Positions 20,122-30,600 of a DNA stretch of 64,000 bases are shown here, piece by piece; position 1 is the first letter of the stretch; each line of letters starts with the position of its first letter. The translations under genes were made by a program, and so were the position numbers. Source of the stretch: Lyophyllum atratum (Eukaryota > Basidiomycota > Agaricomycetes > Agaricales > Lyophyllaceae); the NCBI GenBank assembly GCA_014905825.1, contig JACGCN010000020.1, positions 496,001-560,000 of the forward strand, given 5' to 3'. The notes beneath the pieces were generated by a model. It was not told the DNA's origin. It did not search any database and saw nothing but the letters and a program-made list of their open reading frames with translations.

Positions 20122-23100
20122 ATGTCTGACCCTGAACCCGACAACTTGGACACCAACCACGACGAGCCGGCAGCGCCTGGGGCGTTGCCCGTTGTGCCAG
20201 GAGCCTATGTGGCCCCTGGACGAAGACCCTCGAGACATGAGCCGGCTGTACAGTCGACTCAGTCCCGAGATCACCCGTCTCGGAACCCAGACCCGACGGA
20301 AGGTATCGCGACCGTGGGAACTGGCAATTTGCCAGCTCAGTACACGGCCCATCGCAATCCGATCGAGCGCGACCTAGCGCTCGAGGATGAGGGTGTCTTT
20401 GAGACACCCGAACACATCTTAGATACCTCGGAGGATGACGATCACGTCGACGCTGAACGCGCCGCACAGATCGTTCTGGACCAAGCCGTAGACGCTTACT
20501 TCCAGCAGCAACCGCAAGTGAGCGCGCATCGCGCTCAAAGATTGCGGACTATTGCCGCTGAGACGCTTTCCGCCTCGTATGAACAACATCGCCTTATGTA
20601 TGGTGATAGATACAATGCTAGTGAGCAATATAAATTGTTGATACAACAATTAACCGAGGAGTATTTACTTCGGCGGCTTGAGCGCAAGTCGCAAAGGGGT
20701 TCCGCAACCCCTACCCCTCAACATAGTCCAGTCAGACCCGCCCGAGTGAGATCACCCGGGCCTCAACAAGCTCGGGATACTAATCCCCCGAGTTATCGGC
20801 AACGACATGGATCCCGGGCTCGGGATCCACCTCCACACTTACCGATGGTAGGTGATACGACTGCTTCAGTCGTGCAACCGGATCGGGTGCTGGATGCAGC
20901 CTTTGAAAGGTTGAATGAGCAGCAAGCGCCAGGTGAAACCAGTGCGCAGTATGCAGCCCGCCGGGCTGCCGCTCAGCGCGAACAACTTTATCGGACGACA
21001 TCGAGTCGCCCCGTTGGAGTAACTATGGATCATCGGATGGAGAGTGACTCGTCTGTTGCCAGTGAGCAGTATGCAGCCCGCCGGGCTGCCGCTCAGCGCG
21101 AACAACTTCATAGGACGACGTCGAGTCGCCCAGTTGGAATGACTATGGATAATCGGACGGAGAGTGACTCGTCTCTCGAGCCACCAACCACCCACCACGG
21201 GACGCTTAATGCGCCCTCGACTGTAGCTCGCATCCAAATCCCGGATGCTAGAGGCCGTACCGGTATGTTTGATACCGTGAATGACCGCATTGCTGGTCAG
21301 CGTATACGGGACTCCCAGATCAACGAAATGGGATTCAGTACTACTGATGACCAGGGAATACGCTTCGAGGGCGGACGCCCCCGAGATGTTATGAGAGAGA
21401 CTTTTGTAGCCTCTCAACCTAGTGAGCCAGTCGTTCACGATAGAAAGACATTCGCACGTCTTAAAGCTACTGCTACGCAGCAGCGCGTGAAGTCCGAGGA
21501 CTTAGACGAGCGAACACCGTTCGTCCCAAGGCCACCTCGCAGCAGCACTGCGCCACGAGGTCCACCAGCGGTACAGTTTGCAGCGCCGACGGTTTCACCG
21601 CCGGCCGATACCAGATTGGAACGGGAGGACTACCTTCCTCCACGGATGGTATCAGTACCGCCACAAGGTGGTCAAACGGCTGATCCGGGTGACCATGCAG
21701 CCAACCGTCCGTACCCAGGTGTAGGGCATCTACCAGTAGATGCACGCGCGTTCTCCATGCCGCTACCTCAGCGACATTCGCCCGTAGCGGAAGGAGTGCA
21801 GTTAGCTGCCGAATATCATCGGCAGCGTATGCATGAAAGACTAAAGTCTTTAATCTACGAACGCTTAGGCGTTCGGATGTCTATTCCCGAAGGCGTTAAA
21901 GCCCGAAGGACTGACGGAAAGACCATTGGTCTTTACAGTGGGTCTGCTAAATTTGGCGACCTAGAAGAATGGTTAACCAACATCGTTGTGATGTTGGCTG
22001 TCAACCAGTTCGGAGGAACCGATCGCGACCAAGAGCGGGTTCTCATTCTATCCGAATTCTTGGATGGAGAAGCCCGCAAGTGGTTTAACCGGCATGTTAT
22101 TCATGTCAATCGGGACCACAAGACGTGGACCTTCGAGTTGGTCGTTACCGGTTTATATGACCGGTTTATCCACACTTCCACTATGCAAGACGCTAGAAGC
22201 GCCTTCTTTTCAACTCGATTCACCAACTCGCTTGGTGTACAAGGCTTCGTTGATGCCTTGTTGGATCACAGTCAAAATATGTCTCGTCCCCCGGACGAGC
22301 TCACGATTATTGACACATTCCTATTTGGGTTGCCCGCAACTATGCGAGAGCAGCTCTTTAACGATGGATTGTCACCCGAGGTTAACACCCTCGATGACTT
22401 CGTGGCTTATTCTAAGTCATACGAAGCCGCTACGAAGACGGCTGAGCACTATCGTGGACAGCCTCATGTTCGTAGAGCATCGGAATCCCCGGTTCGAAAT
22501 CAGACTTATCGAAAGCCTGATCATCTAGCTACCAAGCGCGTATTTATGCGCGCTGGAGACTTACGGCCAGGGGTGAAACGGCAGGTGTATCCTACACCTA
22601 ATCACTATCGGGACCAGCCGAAACGAGCGGGACCGCAAGGCGATAGTCGTCGAGCGAACGCACCGTTCAAACCATCTCCGTTGAATAACGAGCTTGGGGC
22701 CCGTCCCAGGATCGGTGGTAACGTCAGGCCTGCCTACCAACCTAGACAGGATGGTAAGGACGACGGCTGTTTCAATTGCGGCGAGAAAGGCCACTTCTCG
22801 AAGGAGTGTACCAAACCCCGACGCAACCGTGTCTTTGTACGAGCGGCGCATACTGCGTCGCCGGATGAGTTAGCCGATGCTGATGACGAGCAGGAACATA
22901 TGAGTGCTCCTGAGGATGACGATGACGATGTAAGGGACACTGAACGTCCTGAATCGGACGCTGCCTCTGAAGGTAGCGACGACCTTGTGGAAGTCGAAGT
23001 ATATGATAACGAGTTTTATACTCGTTCGTCGGATAGCGAACGAATGTACGCTATGACGGAGGCACCTTTTGAGGAGGTGCAGCGACCACCGGCTGGTCGC

Positions 23101-23586
23101 TACAAACTTGTCTTGCAGAAAGGGACGCTTCAGCGCCCCGTACATTCTGCTGCAGACAAGGAGTGCCTCGTGACGTATATTGATGTCGGAGGACATCAAG
23201 CCTGGACGTTGTGGGACTCTGGGAGTACCACGACAGGAATTACTCCTGCATTTACTCAAGTAGCGGGTATCAAGGTTAAAACCTTGGATAACCCCCTTAT
23301 CTTGCAGCTGGGTACGACTGGAAGCCGTGCTACCGTTAACTTTGGTACCGAAGCTCAGGTAGATCTACCTGGGTTTAAGGGTACTGTGTATATGGATGTA
23401 GCGAACTTCGATCGCTACGACGTCATTATTGGTACGCCGTTCATGCGCACCAACGGCATTGTTTTGGACTTTGCCAGAAATGAAGTCGTTGTTAACGGCG
23501 TCGCGACACCCGCGTTGCGGGTGAGTCTCGAGGACACTGATGGGCGACTGCGTCGTCATCGGACGCTTGAAAAGCGTCGGGAATGA
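20122..23586 (+). CDS. gag: Gag-protease of element B
   Basis: ATG at 20122, 1154 residues, ending at a TGA that is followed in frame by pol. A long disordered N-terminus precedes a capsid-like region at about 605-770 (LYSGSAKFGDLEEWL, GEARKWFNRHVIHVNRD). A CCHC knuckle, CFNCGEKGHFSKEC, is at about 882, and retropepsin at about 1029 (LWDSGSTTTG), then VIIGTPFMR. At about residues 273-353 a segment of about 40 residues is duplicated in tandem (QYAARRAAAQREQL twice, each followed by TTSSRPVG), at 20946-21060 and 21066-21180. Element A has only one such unit (RRRRAAAKREK). Coding sequence is otherwise intact. Confidence 0.93.
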   Translation: MSDPEPDNLDTNHDEPAAPGALPVVPGAYVAPGRRPSRHEPAVQSTQSRDHPSRNPDPTEGIATVGTGNLPAQYTAHRNPIERDLALEDEGVFETPEHILDTSEDDDHVDAERAAQIVLDQAVDAYFQQQPQVSAHRAQRLRTIAAETLSASYEQHRLMYGDRYNASEQYKLLIQQLTEEYLLRRLERKSQRGSATPTPQHSPVRPARVRSPGPQQARDTNPPSYRQRHGSRARDPPPHLPMVGDTTASVVQPDRVLDAAFERLNEQQAPGETSAQYAARRAAAQREQLYRTTSSRPVGVTMDHRMESDSSVASEQYAARRAAAQREQLHRTTSSRPVGMTMDNRTESDSSLEPPTTHHGTLNAPSTVARIQIPDARGRTGMFDTVNDRIAGQRIRDSQINEMGFSTTDDQGIRFEGGRPRDVMRETFVASQPSEPVVHDRKTFARLKATATQQRVKSEDLDERTPFVPRPPRSSTAPRGPPAVQFAAPTVSPPADTRLEREDYLPPRMVSVPPQGGQTADPGDHAANRPYPGVGHLPVDARAFSMPLPQRHSPVAEGVQLAAEYHRQRMHERLKSLIYERLGVRMSIPEGVKARRTDGKTIGLYSGSAKFGDLEEWLTNIVVMLAVNQFGGTDRDQERVLILSEFLDGEARKWFNRHVIHVNRDHKTWTFELVVTGLYDRFIHTSTMQDARSAFFSTRFTNSLGVQGFVDALLDHSQNMSRPPDELTIIDTFLFGLPATMREQLFNDGLSPEVNTLDDFVAYSKSYEAATKTAEHYRGQPHVRRASESPVRNQTYRKPDHLATKRVFMRAGDLRPGVKRQVYPTPNHYRDQPKRAGPQGDSRRANAPFKPSPLNNELGARPRIGGNVRPAYQPRQDGKDDGCFNCGEKGHFSKECTKPRRNRVFVRAAHTASPDELADADDEQEHMSAPEDDDDDVRDTERPESDAASEGSDDLVEVEVYDNEFYTRSSDSERMYAMTEAPFEEVQRPPAGRYKLVLQKGTLQRPVHSAADKECLVTYIDVGGHQAWTLWDSGSTTTGITPAFTQVAGIKVKTLDNPLILQLGTTGSRATVNFGTEAQVDLPGFKGTVYMDVANFDRYDVIIGTPFMRTNGIVLDFARNEVVVNGVATPALRVSLEDTDGRLRRHRTLEKRRE
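23584..23586 (+). promoter_or_regulatory. In-frame UGA between gag-protease and pol (readthrough site candidate)
   Basis: Context GAA TGA CTG GCC; the frame stays open into pol for 1306 codons. Position, stop identity and the following CU are the same as in element A, though surrounding residues differ. Confidence 0.6.
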
Positions 23587-26500
23587 CTGGCCACGCCACC
23601 AGCGGTGAAGGTTGCTCGATCGAAGGTGTCGATCGAGGTCTTGGATGAAAAGGTGGAGGCTACGAATAGCCTCCCCGATGGATTTCCGTCCATTATGATA
23701 TCCGAGGAAGAGTTTCAAGAAACTCTAAGAGGGGGGGAAGTACCAAAGACCTCCCCGAAACCTGAAAAAAAACCGAAGCGTACGGCTAACGCAGCTGTAC
23801 CGGATGTAAATCCTGAAGTAGTTGGAGTTGAAGCAACTCCAGCAGGCGATGAATCGAACGTAGCTCAGGCTGCGGACACCAAGGTCGATGACGACGCTTT
23901 CCAAGCGCCGGTAGATCGATCGGAACGATTCATGTGGGATCGACCAGATCCAGTACCTCAGTACGAGTGGTTATTTGACCCTCGAATGCCGGATGAATGG
24001 AACCAAGTTATAGGTTCCGTACGGGCATGGCAAGGTCGTAATGTACGACCTGCAGTATCGGTGTATCGTGAGGCTCTCGATGAGGAAGTCTCAGAGCCGA
24101 TGGACTTCAGACGAACGTCCAAGAAACGAGCTAAAGCTCCACCCTACCGGGTACCGGTAGTTGATGATAGTGATTTCAACTTAGTTAAGTTGAAAGCGAG
24201 GTTTGAACCCCCGCGATCCAAGGGTGCTTCAGCCTCCATTCGAGCCGTCAACACCAAGGATATACCAAAGACGACCCAAAAGGGCCGTCTAACGGAAGCC
24301 GACTATCCTCGACTGCGTCAGCAGTGGTATGATGAGTTCGAAGACATGGTATGTGGAACTAAACCAGTTCTGCCACCATGGCGCGACGTTAATCATGAGA
24401 TAAATCTTATTGATGACACGAAGCAATATACCTATCACGCGCCTCGGTGTCCTCAGTCGCTTCGCGATGAGTTCTACGCTAAGGTAAATAGGTATACCGA
24501 GTCTAAATGGTGGGAACCGCGACCTGCTCGGCAGGCCGCACCCCTGTTGTGTATTCCCAAGAAAGATGGGTCCTTACGAACTCCTCTGGATGCGCGTCAA
24601 CGCAACGACAATACGATCAAGGACGTCACTCCGTTACCTGACCAAGAGGTAATCCGGGAGGATGTCGCTCGCGGCAAAATTAGGTCAAAAATCGATCTAA
24701 CAGATGCCTACGAGCAAGTGCGCGTGCGCACTGAAGACGTTCCTAAGACCGCCTTCGCAACGATAGCTGGCACGTATGTCAGTAACATCATGCAAATCGG
24801 GGACTGTAACGCCCCCGCTACGTTCCAGAGGTTAATGACTTCGATATTTCGAGATGCCATTGGACGTTTCATGCACGTCTATTTAGATGATATATTCATT
24901 TATTCGGACTCCATCGAGGAGCACGAGCAACACCTTAGAGTCGTCTTCGAGCGACTCAGAAAGTACCAGCTTTTCCTGAAGTGGAAGAAATGCGAATTGT
25001 ATGCGGACAAGGTGGATTGCCTTGGCCATATCATCGATGACCAGGGTATCCACCCAGATGCCGACAAACTCGCGCGTATACGCGAGTGGCGAACTCCTCG
25101 CAGCTATAATGACGTCCAGCGCTTCGTTGGACTGGTCAATTATATCGGTGCTTTCCTCCCGGATATTACGGCCTATACAGGGCCGTTAATGTCTATGACT
25201 CAAAACGGGATGCCTTTCTACTGGCGCCCCATTCATCAACGATGCTTTGAGATGATCAAACGCATCTGCGTTACTACTCCAGTAATTCGACCCGTTGAGC
25301 CGAAAACTGGAGAACCCATTTGGGTTATCTGTGATGCTTCGACGTCTGGTGTCGGTGCAATGTACGGACAAGGACCTACATGGGCGCAGTGTCGTCCTGC
25401 CGGGTTCATGTCCAAGAAGTTCACGAGCGCACAACAAAACTATGCTGTGCATGAACTCGAGACCTTAGCGATCTTGGAAGCCCTCTTAAAGTGGGAAGAC
25501 AAGCTCGTGGGTTATAAAATCCACGTAATTACGGACCATAAGGCCCTTGAGTTCTTCAAAACTCAACTTAGTCTCACTCCGCGCCAAAGGCGATGGATAG
25601 ATTATCTATCGAAATTTGATTTCGATATAACCTACGTTAAAGGCGAATACAATAAAGTCGCTGACTGCTTGTCTCGATATTTCGAGAGCGACACAGCTAA
25701 GGACGTCCATGACGCCCATGAGTATGTCAATGCGGATATTCGTATTGATCCAGAAGGCGAAGACCTCCCTCAGCCTCGGTACCAAGAGGCTGTAGAAAAG
25801 GTCGTCGAAATACGCGCAATGCGCGAAACTCGACTTCAAGCTAATCGACGTCTCCAAGAACGCCGAGAAGAACGTGACCTGGAAGCTCAGCTTATGAACG
25901 AAGCTGATGCCATGGGTGATAACCACACTGCTACCGATGCGTCGGCAGCAGAGGATACAGATAACCATGTCACCTTAGGTGACATACTATTCGGACGAAC
26001 CGTAGTGGCTCCACCGAAAGACCGTACTGATGCGGCCTTTATCGATAAAGTGAAGAAGGGTTACCCTTCTGATAAGCTTTTATCGCTCATCCTGGAAGAC
26101 CCAGAGGCTTATAAAAGCTTCACCGTCAAAAAGGATCTTATCTGGACCACCAACTTAGCTGGCGGTCGGGCAATGTGTATCCCACGGAGTCCTGAACTCC
26201 TCACATCGATAGTGGAGCAGGCCCACCAGACTCTTGGCCATTTTGGCGAAGAGCGCACCGCCGAATATGTTCGACGATGGTACTGGTGGCCCGACATACC
26301 TAAGACCGTGAAGGCCTTTTGCAAGACTTGTGAAGCGTGTCAACGCGCCAAAGTCTCGAATCAAAAGCCAGCGGGTAAAAATCACCCGCTGCCCATTGCT
26401 CTGAAGCCATGGGACTCAATTGGAATGGACTTCATAGGCCCGTTCCCAGAGTCTAAAGGTTACAATTACCTTTGGGTCGTCATCTGTAGGATGACGAGCA

Positions 26501-27507
26501 TGGTTCATCTGATACCGGTCCACACCACTATGACAGCTAAAGAGTTGTCCTGGGTGTACCTGAAGGAAATCGTGAGGCTACACGGCCTCCCGAGCTCCAT
26601 TGTCTCGGACAGGGACTCTAAGTTCACGTCGCGATGGTGGAAATCACTCCATAAGATGTTAGGAGCCAAGCTCTTGATGTCGACATCCTTCCATCCTCAA
26701 ACGGATGGACAAACCGAACGGGCCAATCGTAGCATTGGCCAAATATTCCGGACGATCGTTCGACACGATCAAAAGGATTGGGTTGACCGCGTGCCCATGA
26801 CGGAATTCGCCATAAACGCTAGCGTATCGGGGACGACGAAATACACCCCCTTCGAACTTAATGGCGGGTTTATGCCGTCAATGATTAAAGAGATTCGGAA
26901 CGACGATGTCGTCCCGAGAGGTATTAAACAGTACGCAGAGCAAGCGTTGACGAACTTAGCCAACGCCCATGATGCGGTTATTGAAACTCGTGTCTTTCAG
27001 ACACGAACGGCGAATGCACGTCGTAGTCCGGAACCAACTATCGAAGTTGGAAGTTTGGTGTACTTATCCACCAAGAACCTGAATCTACCCAAAGGACGGG
27101 CACGCAAATTGTGTCCGAAATTTATTGGTCCCTACAAGGTACTCGAGGCCTTCCCTGAGGTCTCGAACTATATCTTGGAACTACCCGCGGCGCTTGCACA
27201 GCGTCGCATCCACCCTAAATTCCATGTCTCGCTTCTACGACCCTATCACGCGTCGAGCGACTTGATGTTTCCCAATCGATCGCGCCCAGAACCTTACGAT
27301 TTTGGGGTCGAAGACGACCAGGAATGGTTCGTCGAAGACATTATGGGACATCGCTGGGTCGATAACGACCTGGAATTTGAGGTTCGTTGGAGCCTCGGTG
27401 ATACGACTTGGGAGCCGTATAAAACCTGCCAGGACCTTGCGGCCCTGGACCGTTATCTGGAGTTGCAGGGCGTTAAGCGCCCTAGGCAGTTGGCGAGACG
27501 CGTCTGA
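23587..27507 (+). CDS. pol: Pol of element B: RT, RNase H, integrase, chromodomain
   Basis: Open from the gag-protease stop. The first in-frame ATG comes only at codon 36 (PSIMISEEEFQE), so Pol is probably made as a Gag-Pol fusion. Domains, numbered from the GTG at 23605: RT with KIDLTDAYEQVR and YLDDI at about 427; RNase H with VICDAS at about 573 and DHKALEF at about 645; integrase HHCC finger (GHFGEERT, CKTCEACQ) at about 870-908; DDE core from WDSIGMDFIGPF (935) to TDGQTERANRS (1032); CPKFIGPYKV; and a chromodomain at about 1239-1290 (LEFEVRWSLGDTTWEP). Clearly homologous along its length to Pol of element A. No frameshift or stop is seen. Confidence 0.95.
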   Translation: MATPPAVKVARSKVSIEVLDEKVEATNSLPDGFPSIMISEEEFQETLRGGEVPKTSPKPEKKPKRTANAAVPDVNPEVVGVEATPAGDESNVAQAADTKVDDDAFQAPVDRSERFMWDRPDPVPQYEWLFDPRMPDEWNQVIGSVRAWQGRNVRPAVSVYREALDEEVSEPMDFRRTSKKRAKAPPYRVPVVDDSDFNLVKLKARFEPPRSKGASASIRAVNTKDIPKTTQKGRLTEADYPRLRQQWYDEFEDMVCGTKPVLPPWRDVNHEINLIDDTKQYTYHAPRCPQSLRDEFYAKVNRYTESKWWEPRPARQAAPLLCIPKKDGSLRTPLDARQRNDNTIKDVTPLPDQEVIREDVARGKIRSKIDLTDAYEQVRVRTEDVPKTAFATIAGTYVSNIMQIGDCNAPATFQRLMTSIFRDAIGRFMHVYLDDIFIYSDSIEEHEQHLRVVFERLRKYQLFLKWKKCELYADKVDCLGHIIDDQGIHPDADKLARIREWRTPRSYNDVQRFVGLVNYIGAFLPDITAYTGPLMSMTQNGMPFYWRPIHQRCFEMIKRICVTTPVIRPVEPKTGEPIWVICDASTSGVGAMYGQGPTWAQCRPAGFMSKKFTSAQQNYAVHELETLAILEALLKWEDKLVGYKIHVITDHKALEFFKTQLSLTPRQRRWIDYLSKFDFDITYVKGEYNKVADCLSRYFESDTAKDVHDAHEYVNADIRIDPEGEDLPQPRYQEAVEKVVEIRAMRETRLQANRRLQERREERDLEAQLMNEADAMGDNHTATDASAAEDTDNHVTLGDILFGRTVVAPPKDRTDAAFIDKVKKGYPSDKLLSLILEDPEAYKSFTVKKDLIWTTNLAGGRAMCIPRSPELLTSIVEQAHQTLGHFGEERTAEYVRRWYWWPDIPKTVKAFCKTCEACQRAKVSNQKPAGKNHPLPIALKPWDSIGMDFIGPFPESKGYNYLWVVICRMTSMVHLIPVHTTMTAKELSWVYLKEIVRLHGLPSSIVSDRDSKFTSRWWKSLHKMLGAKLLMSTSFHPQTDGQTERANRSIGQIFRTIVRHDQKDWVDRVPMTEFAINASVSGTTKYTPFELNGGFMPSMIKEIRNDDVVPRGIKQYAEQALTNLANAHDAVIETRVFQTRTANARRSPEPTIEVGSLVYLSTKNLNLPKGRARKLCPKFIGPYKVLEAFPEVSNYILELPAALAQRRIHPKFHVSLLRPYHASSDLMFPNRSRPEPYDFGVEDDQEWFVEDIMGHRWVDNDLEFEVRWSLGDTTWEPYKTCQDLAALDRYLELQGVKRPRQLARRV

Positions 27508-27600
27508 ACGAACGCGTCGTGAGCACGTGATTGTGGTCATCAGATCGAGATGGCTGAGTTCCAATGAGGGAATGTTGCGGTGACATATCACTGTCACAAC

Positions 27601-27622
27601 TTTTTTTTCTCTTCATCAACAG
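27601..27622 (+). promoter_or_regulatory. Putative 3' splice acceptor before ORF3 (element B)
   Basis: Eight T residues, then CTCTTCATCAACAG, eight bases before the ORF3 ATG at 27630: a textbook polypyrimidine tract plus AG. The matching signal in element A makes it more credible. Confidence 0.55.
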
Positions 27623-27629
27623 CAACCAC

Positions 27630-30600
27630 ATGGACGCCAACGACCCCGACAACCCAGCAAACGCGCAGGGCGGCTTCGGCCGCCCGAATCAGGATCTGAC
27701 CCCGGGACAGGGTCACGGAGGGGGAGGAGGCGCGAGTAACGCGTCCCCGAACCTTCCTGCCCAAGTTCGCGGGCCGATGCAATTCGGGACCCTGGACCAC
27801 CAAGTGGCCCAAGGGTTTTACCCGCAGCAGCAGCAACAGCAGCCGATACCGAACCCGATGGGTTCGTATCCGTATCCGGCACCGATGGCCCCTCCGGGGT
27901 CGTCACAATATGGCTACCACTACCAGCCAACCCAGGGTTTTGCAAACCCTGGTACTTCTAACACCACCTGGGGATCGTATTCTACGACCCCCCAACAGTT
28001 TCTTTACGCGACGAGGCCACAAGACCCCGTCATGATGGAGGTTGACGATGGCGCTCGGCGTCCTCGGCTACCGACCCCGCCACCTGCTCATCGGGGATAT
28101 TCCTCGAATACAGAGCACCAGTCGGAGCGCAAGAAGGGAAAGCGCCCCGAACGACAACCAGAGGCGACTCCGCCTCGAGACCAGGCTTGGACGAGCGTCG
28201 TCGATGACGTTCGTCGACGACTAGTGGCGGAAGGGATTGATACCGAATTCCTCGGCTTCGTCGAGTACGATTCGGCTGCCCTTGTCGTGACTCAGCTCTT
28301 GGACAGAGCTGAGGAGGCACGACTCCAAGCCGCCCGCGAACGTTCGCGAGCTGATCTGATAGCAGCTCAGCTCAAGAACGAACGGAAGAGGATGTCATCA
28401 TCCTCACCTTCTCGGGAAGATGGACCTTCTTCAAGGCCCATCAAAGTTCATCAGACGGACACGGCGCGTCAACAACGTGCCGTAGCGCCTATTCCTAGGC
28501 GCGACGCTCGTCCCCAGTCTCCACGTCGGCGCTCTGAGCGTCAACGATCTCCAGAGCCCTTTCCCGCTCTCCCACGAATGTCGTCGGGATCGCGGAGTAC
28601 AGGGAGTTCGTTTGGCGAGGCATTCCGGCGCTTTGAGCGCACGGATGACTCGGACTCCTATATCAGTAGCGACCCGGTGGGCCGTGATATCGAGCGACGG
28701 GATGATCGGTATCCCTCGCCCTTCGAGGTTCGTATCAACCGGCCATGGATCGAGTCCATGCGGCCGGAGGAGTACCGGAGGCCAGTGGCCCCCACTCGCC
28801 CGTTACCGTCTTCATCGAAGTCGGTCAAACCTGTGGCTTCTTCAAAGTCACAAAAAGTCACCCCCGCTAACCGCGACGGTGGACGTCGTGAAGTCACGAC
28901 GTACAAAGTACCCGAGGCTGCACCAGGACCCCCTCAGTGGGTCCTGACTCCGCGTCCTGCCCCACCGCCGACAACATCAGTTGCCGGCCCGTCCAGGGCT
29001 CGGATCATCCGTGATCCTCTTGAGGCCTCGGTTCACGGCGAATCCGACGATGGCGCCAGCTCTGGCGCCTCGGATAAGGTCGTGTCTGCGAAGAAGAAGA
29101 AGGGTCAAGAGACCCACCGAGCTAATGAAGCTCGGCATCGGGAGAATGAAGAACCTGGGCCCATTGCCCAGGAAATGGAAGTAGTGGTGGTTAATAACCG
29201 CCACGAACGGAGCAATCGCTTGTGGGACATGTTGGGCCCACAGTTTTATTGGTCTCCCTACGACAACAGGGTATACGCCCTCATGGAAGCTTTCAGAGCT
29301 TCCTCTCGTGAGGTTGGGGACCGCCAACGGTACCAATTGCCGGCCTCTTCTGGTCGGCTTTATGCCGCATTCCCGAGAGGATTCCCGATGAATCCTTTCG
29401 AAGTTCAGAAGTTGTATGACTTCGTCTTTAAAAAGACGACGAATGGCACATGGCGGCTCTCAGACGAAGAGCGATGCCAAGCCTATGAGCTCCTCGCTGA
29501 GTTCATTAGGATCTCGCAGCAGATCCACCCCCGCCTTCGTGACCGCGCCATGCAAGCGGCCGCAGAACTTTCCCACTTCGAGGAGCGTGAGCCTCCCCGA
29601 GTAGCTTCAGGCTACCAACCGTGGCAGCACCCACCTGTTGTGCGTCCTGCCGGCGCACTGTCTGCCAAGGTTACTGGCAGAACACGCGGGGCTGGGCTAA
29701 CGCCGCCTTCGGGCAGTAGCAGCTTCAACCAGGAGCTCATGGCGCAGTATATGCTGCACCATGGACGTCCTGGTACCCGGAACTGGCACCATGGCTTAGC
29801 CATGGATTATGCCCGCCGAATCTCCCGTGAGACCGTCTTCGGCCACACGCTGACCTCCATACTGGCACCTGTCAGTAGCAATCACCGTTCCGCATTCGTG
29901 AGAGTGCTGGCGAGCATTATGGTTCGCCCATACTTCTACCATGAGATGGTAGAAGCTCACAATGCAGCCAACCCCGATCGACCATTAGTGCCGATCTCAG
30001 GTCGCGAGTTCACCATAACTCGCTTTAACCCGCCAGAGGACCGTAACCTCATTTCTGAGGATATGGTCGTCCGGCACTTGATCGAAAACGGTATCCCCGT
30101 AGAGTGGATACATCACTCGTATGCTTACGCGCTCCATTGGTGGAATCACACCTGGCCAATGGACGCCGAACTTCAGGCGACTTATCGCCAGGTCGACGAT
30201 CAGCGTCGGGCACGGCTGGATGAGCATGGCACTCCGCCAATCATCCTTCAGTGGAGTGGGTGGCGTTACGCTACCCCCGACGACTGTACTCGCCTCAATA
30301 TCCTTGAGGGAATTGAGGCTGCAGAACATGGCGGTATCCGTCAAACTGGAACCGACTGGCTCTCCGTTGGAGAACCACTTCTCTTCGTCGATCTCCCCAA
30401 TCGGAGAGATATGCCATCTGACGACCCTATGGAAGGGCCATCACACTCGTCGGCACCAATCGGTGTCGTCCCCCAACCTCCTGTGGCTTCGGCCACCGCG
30501 ACTTCGACCACAGTCGCAGCGCCATCGAGCGCTGAAACCCCTGTGGATACCATGGCGGCCCCATCTGGGCCACCTCCATCGGCAGCGGCTCCCGCTAGCA

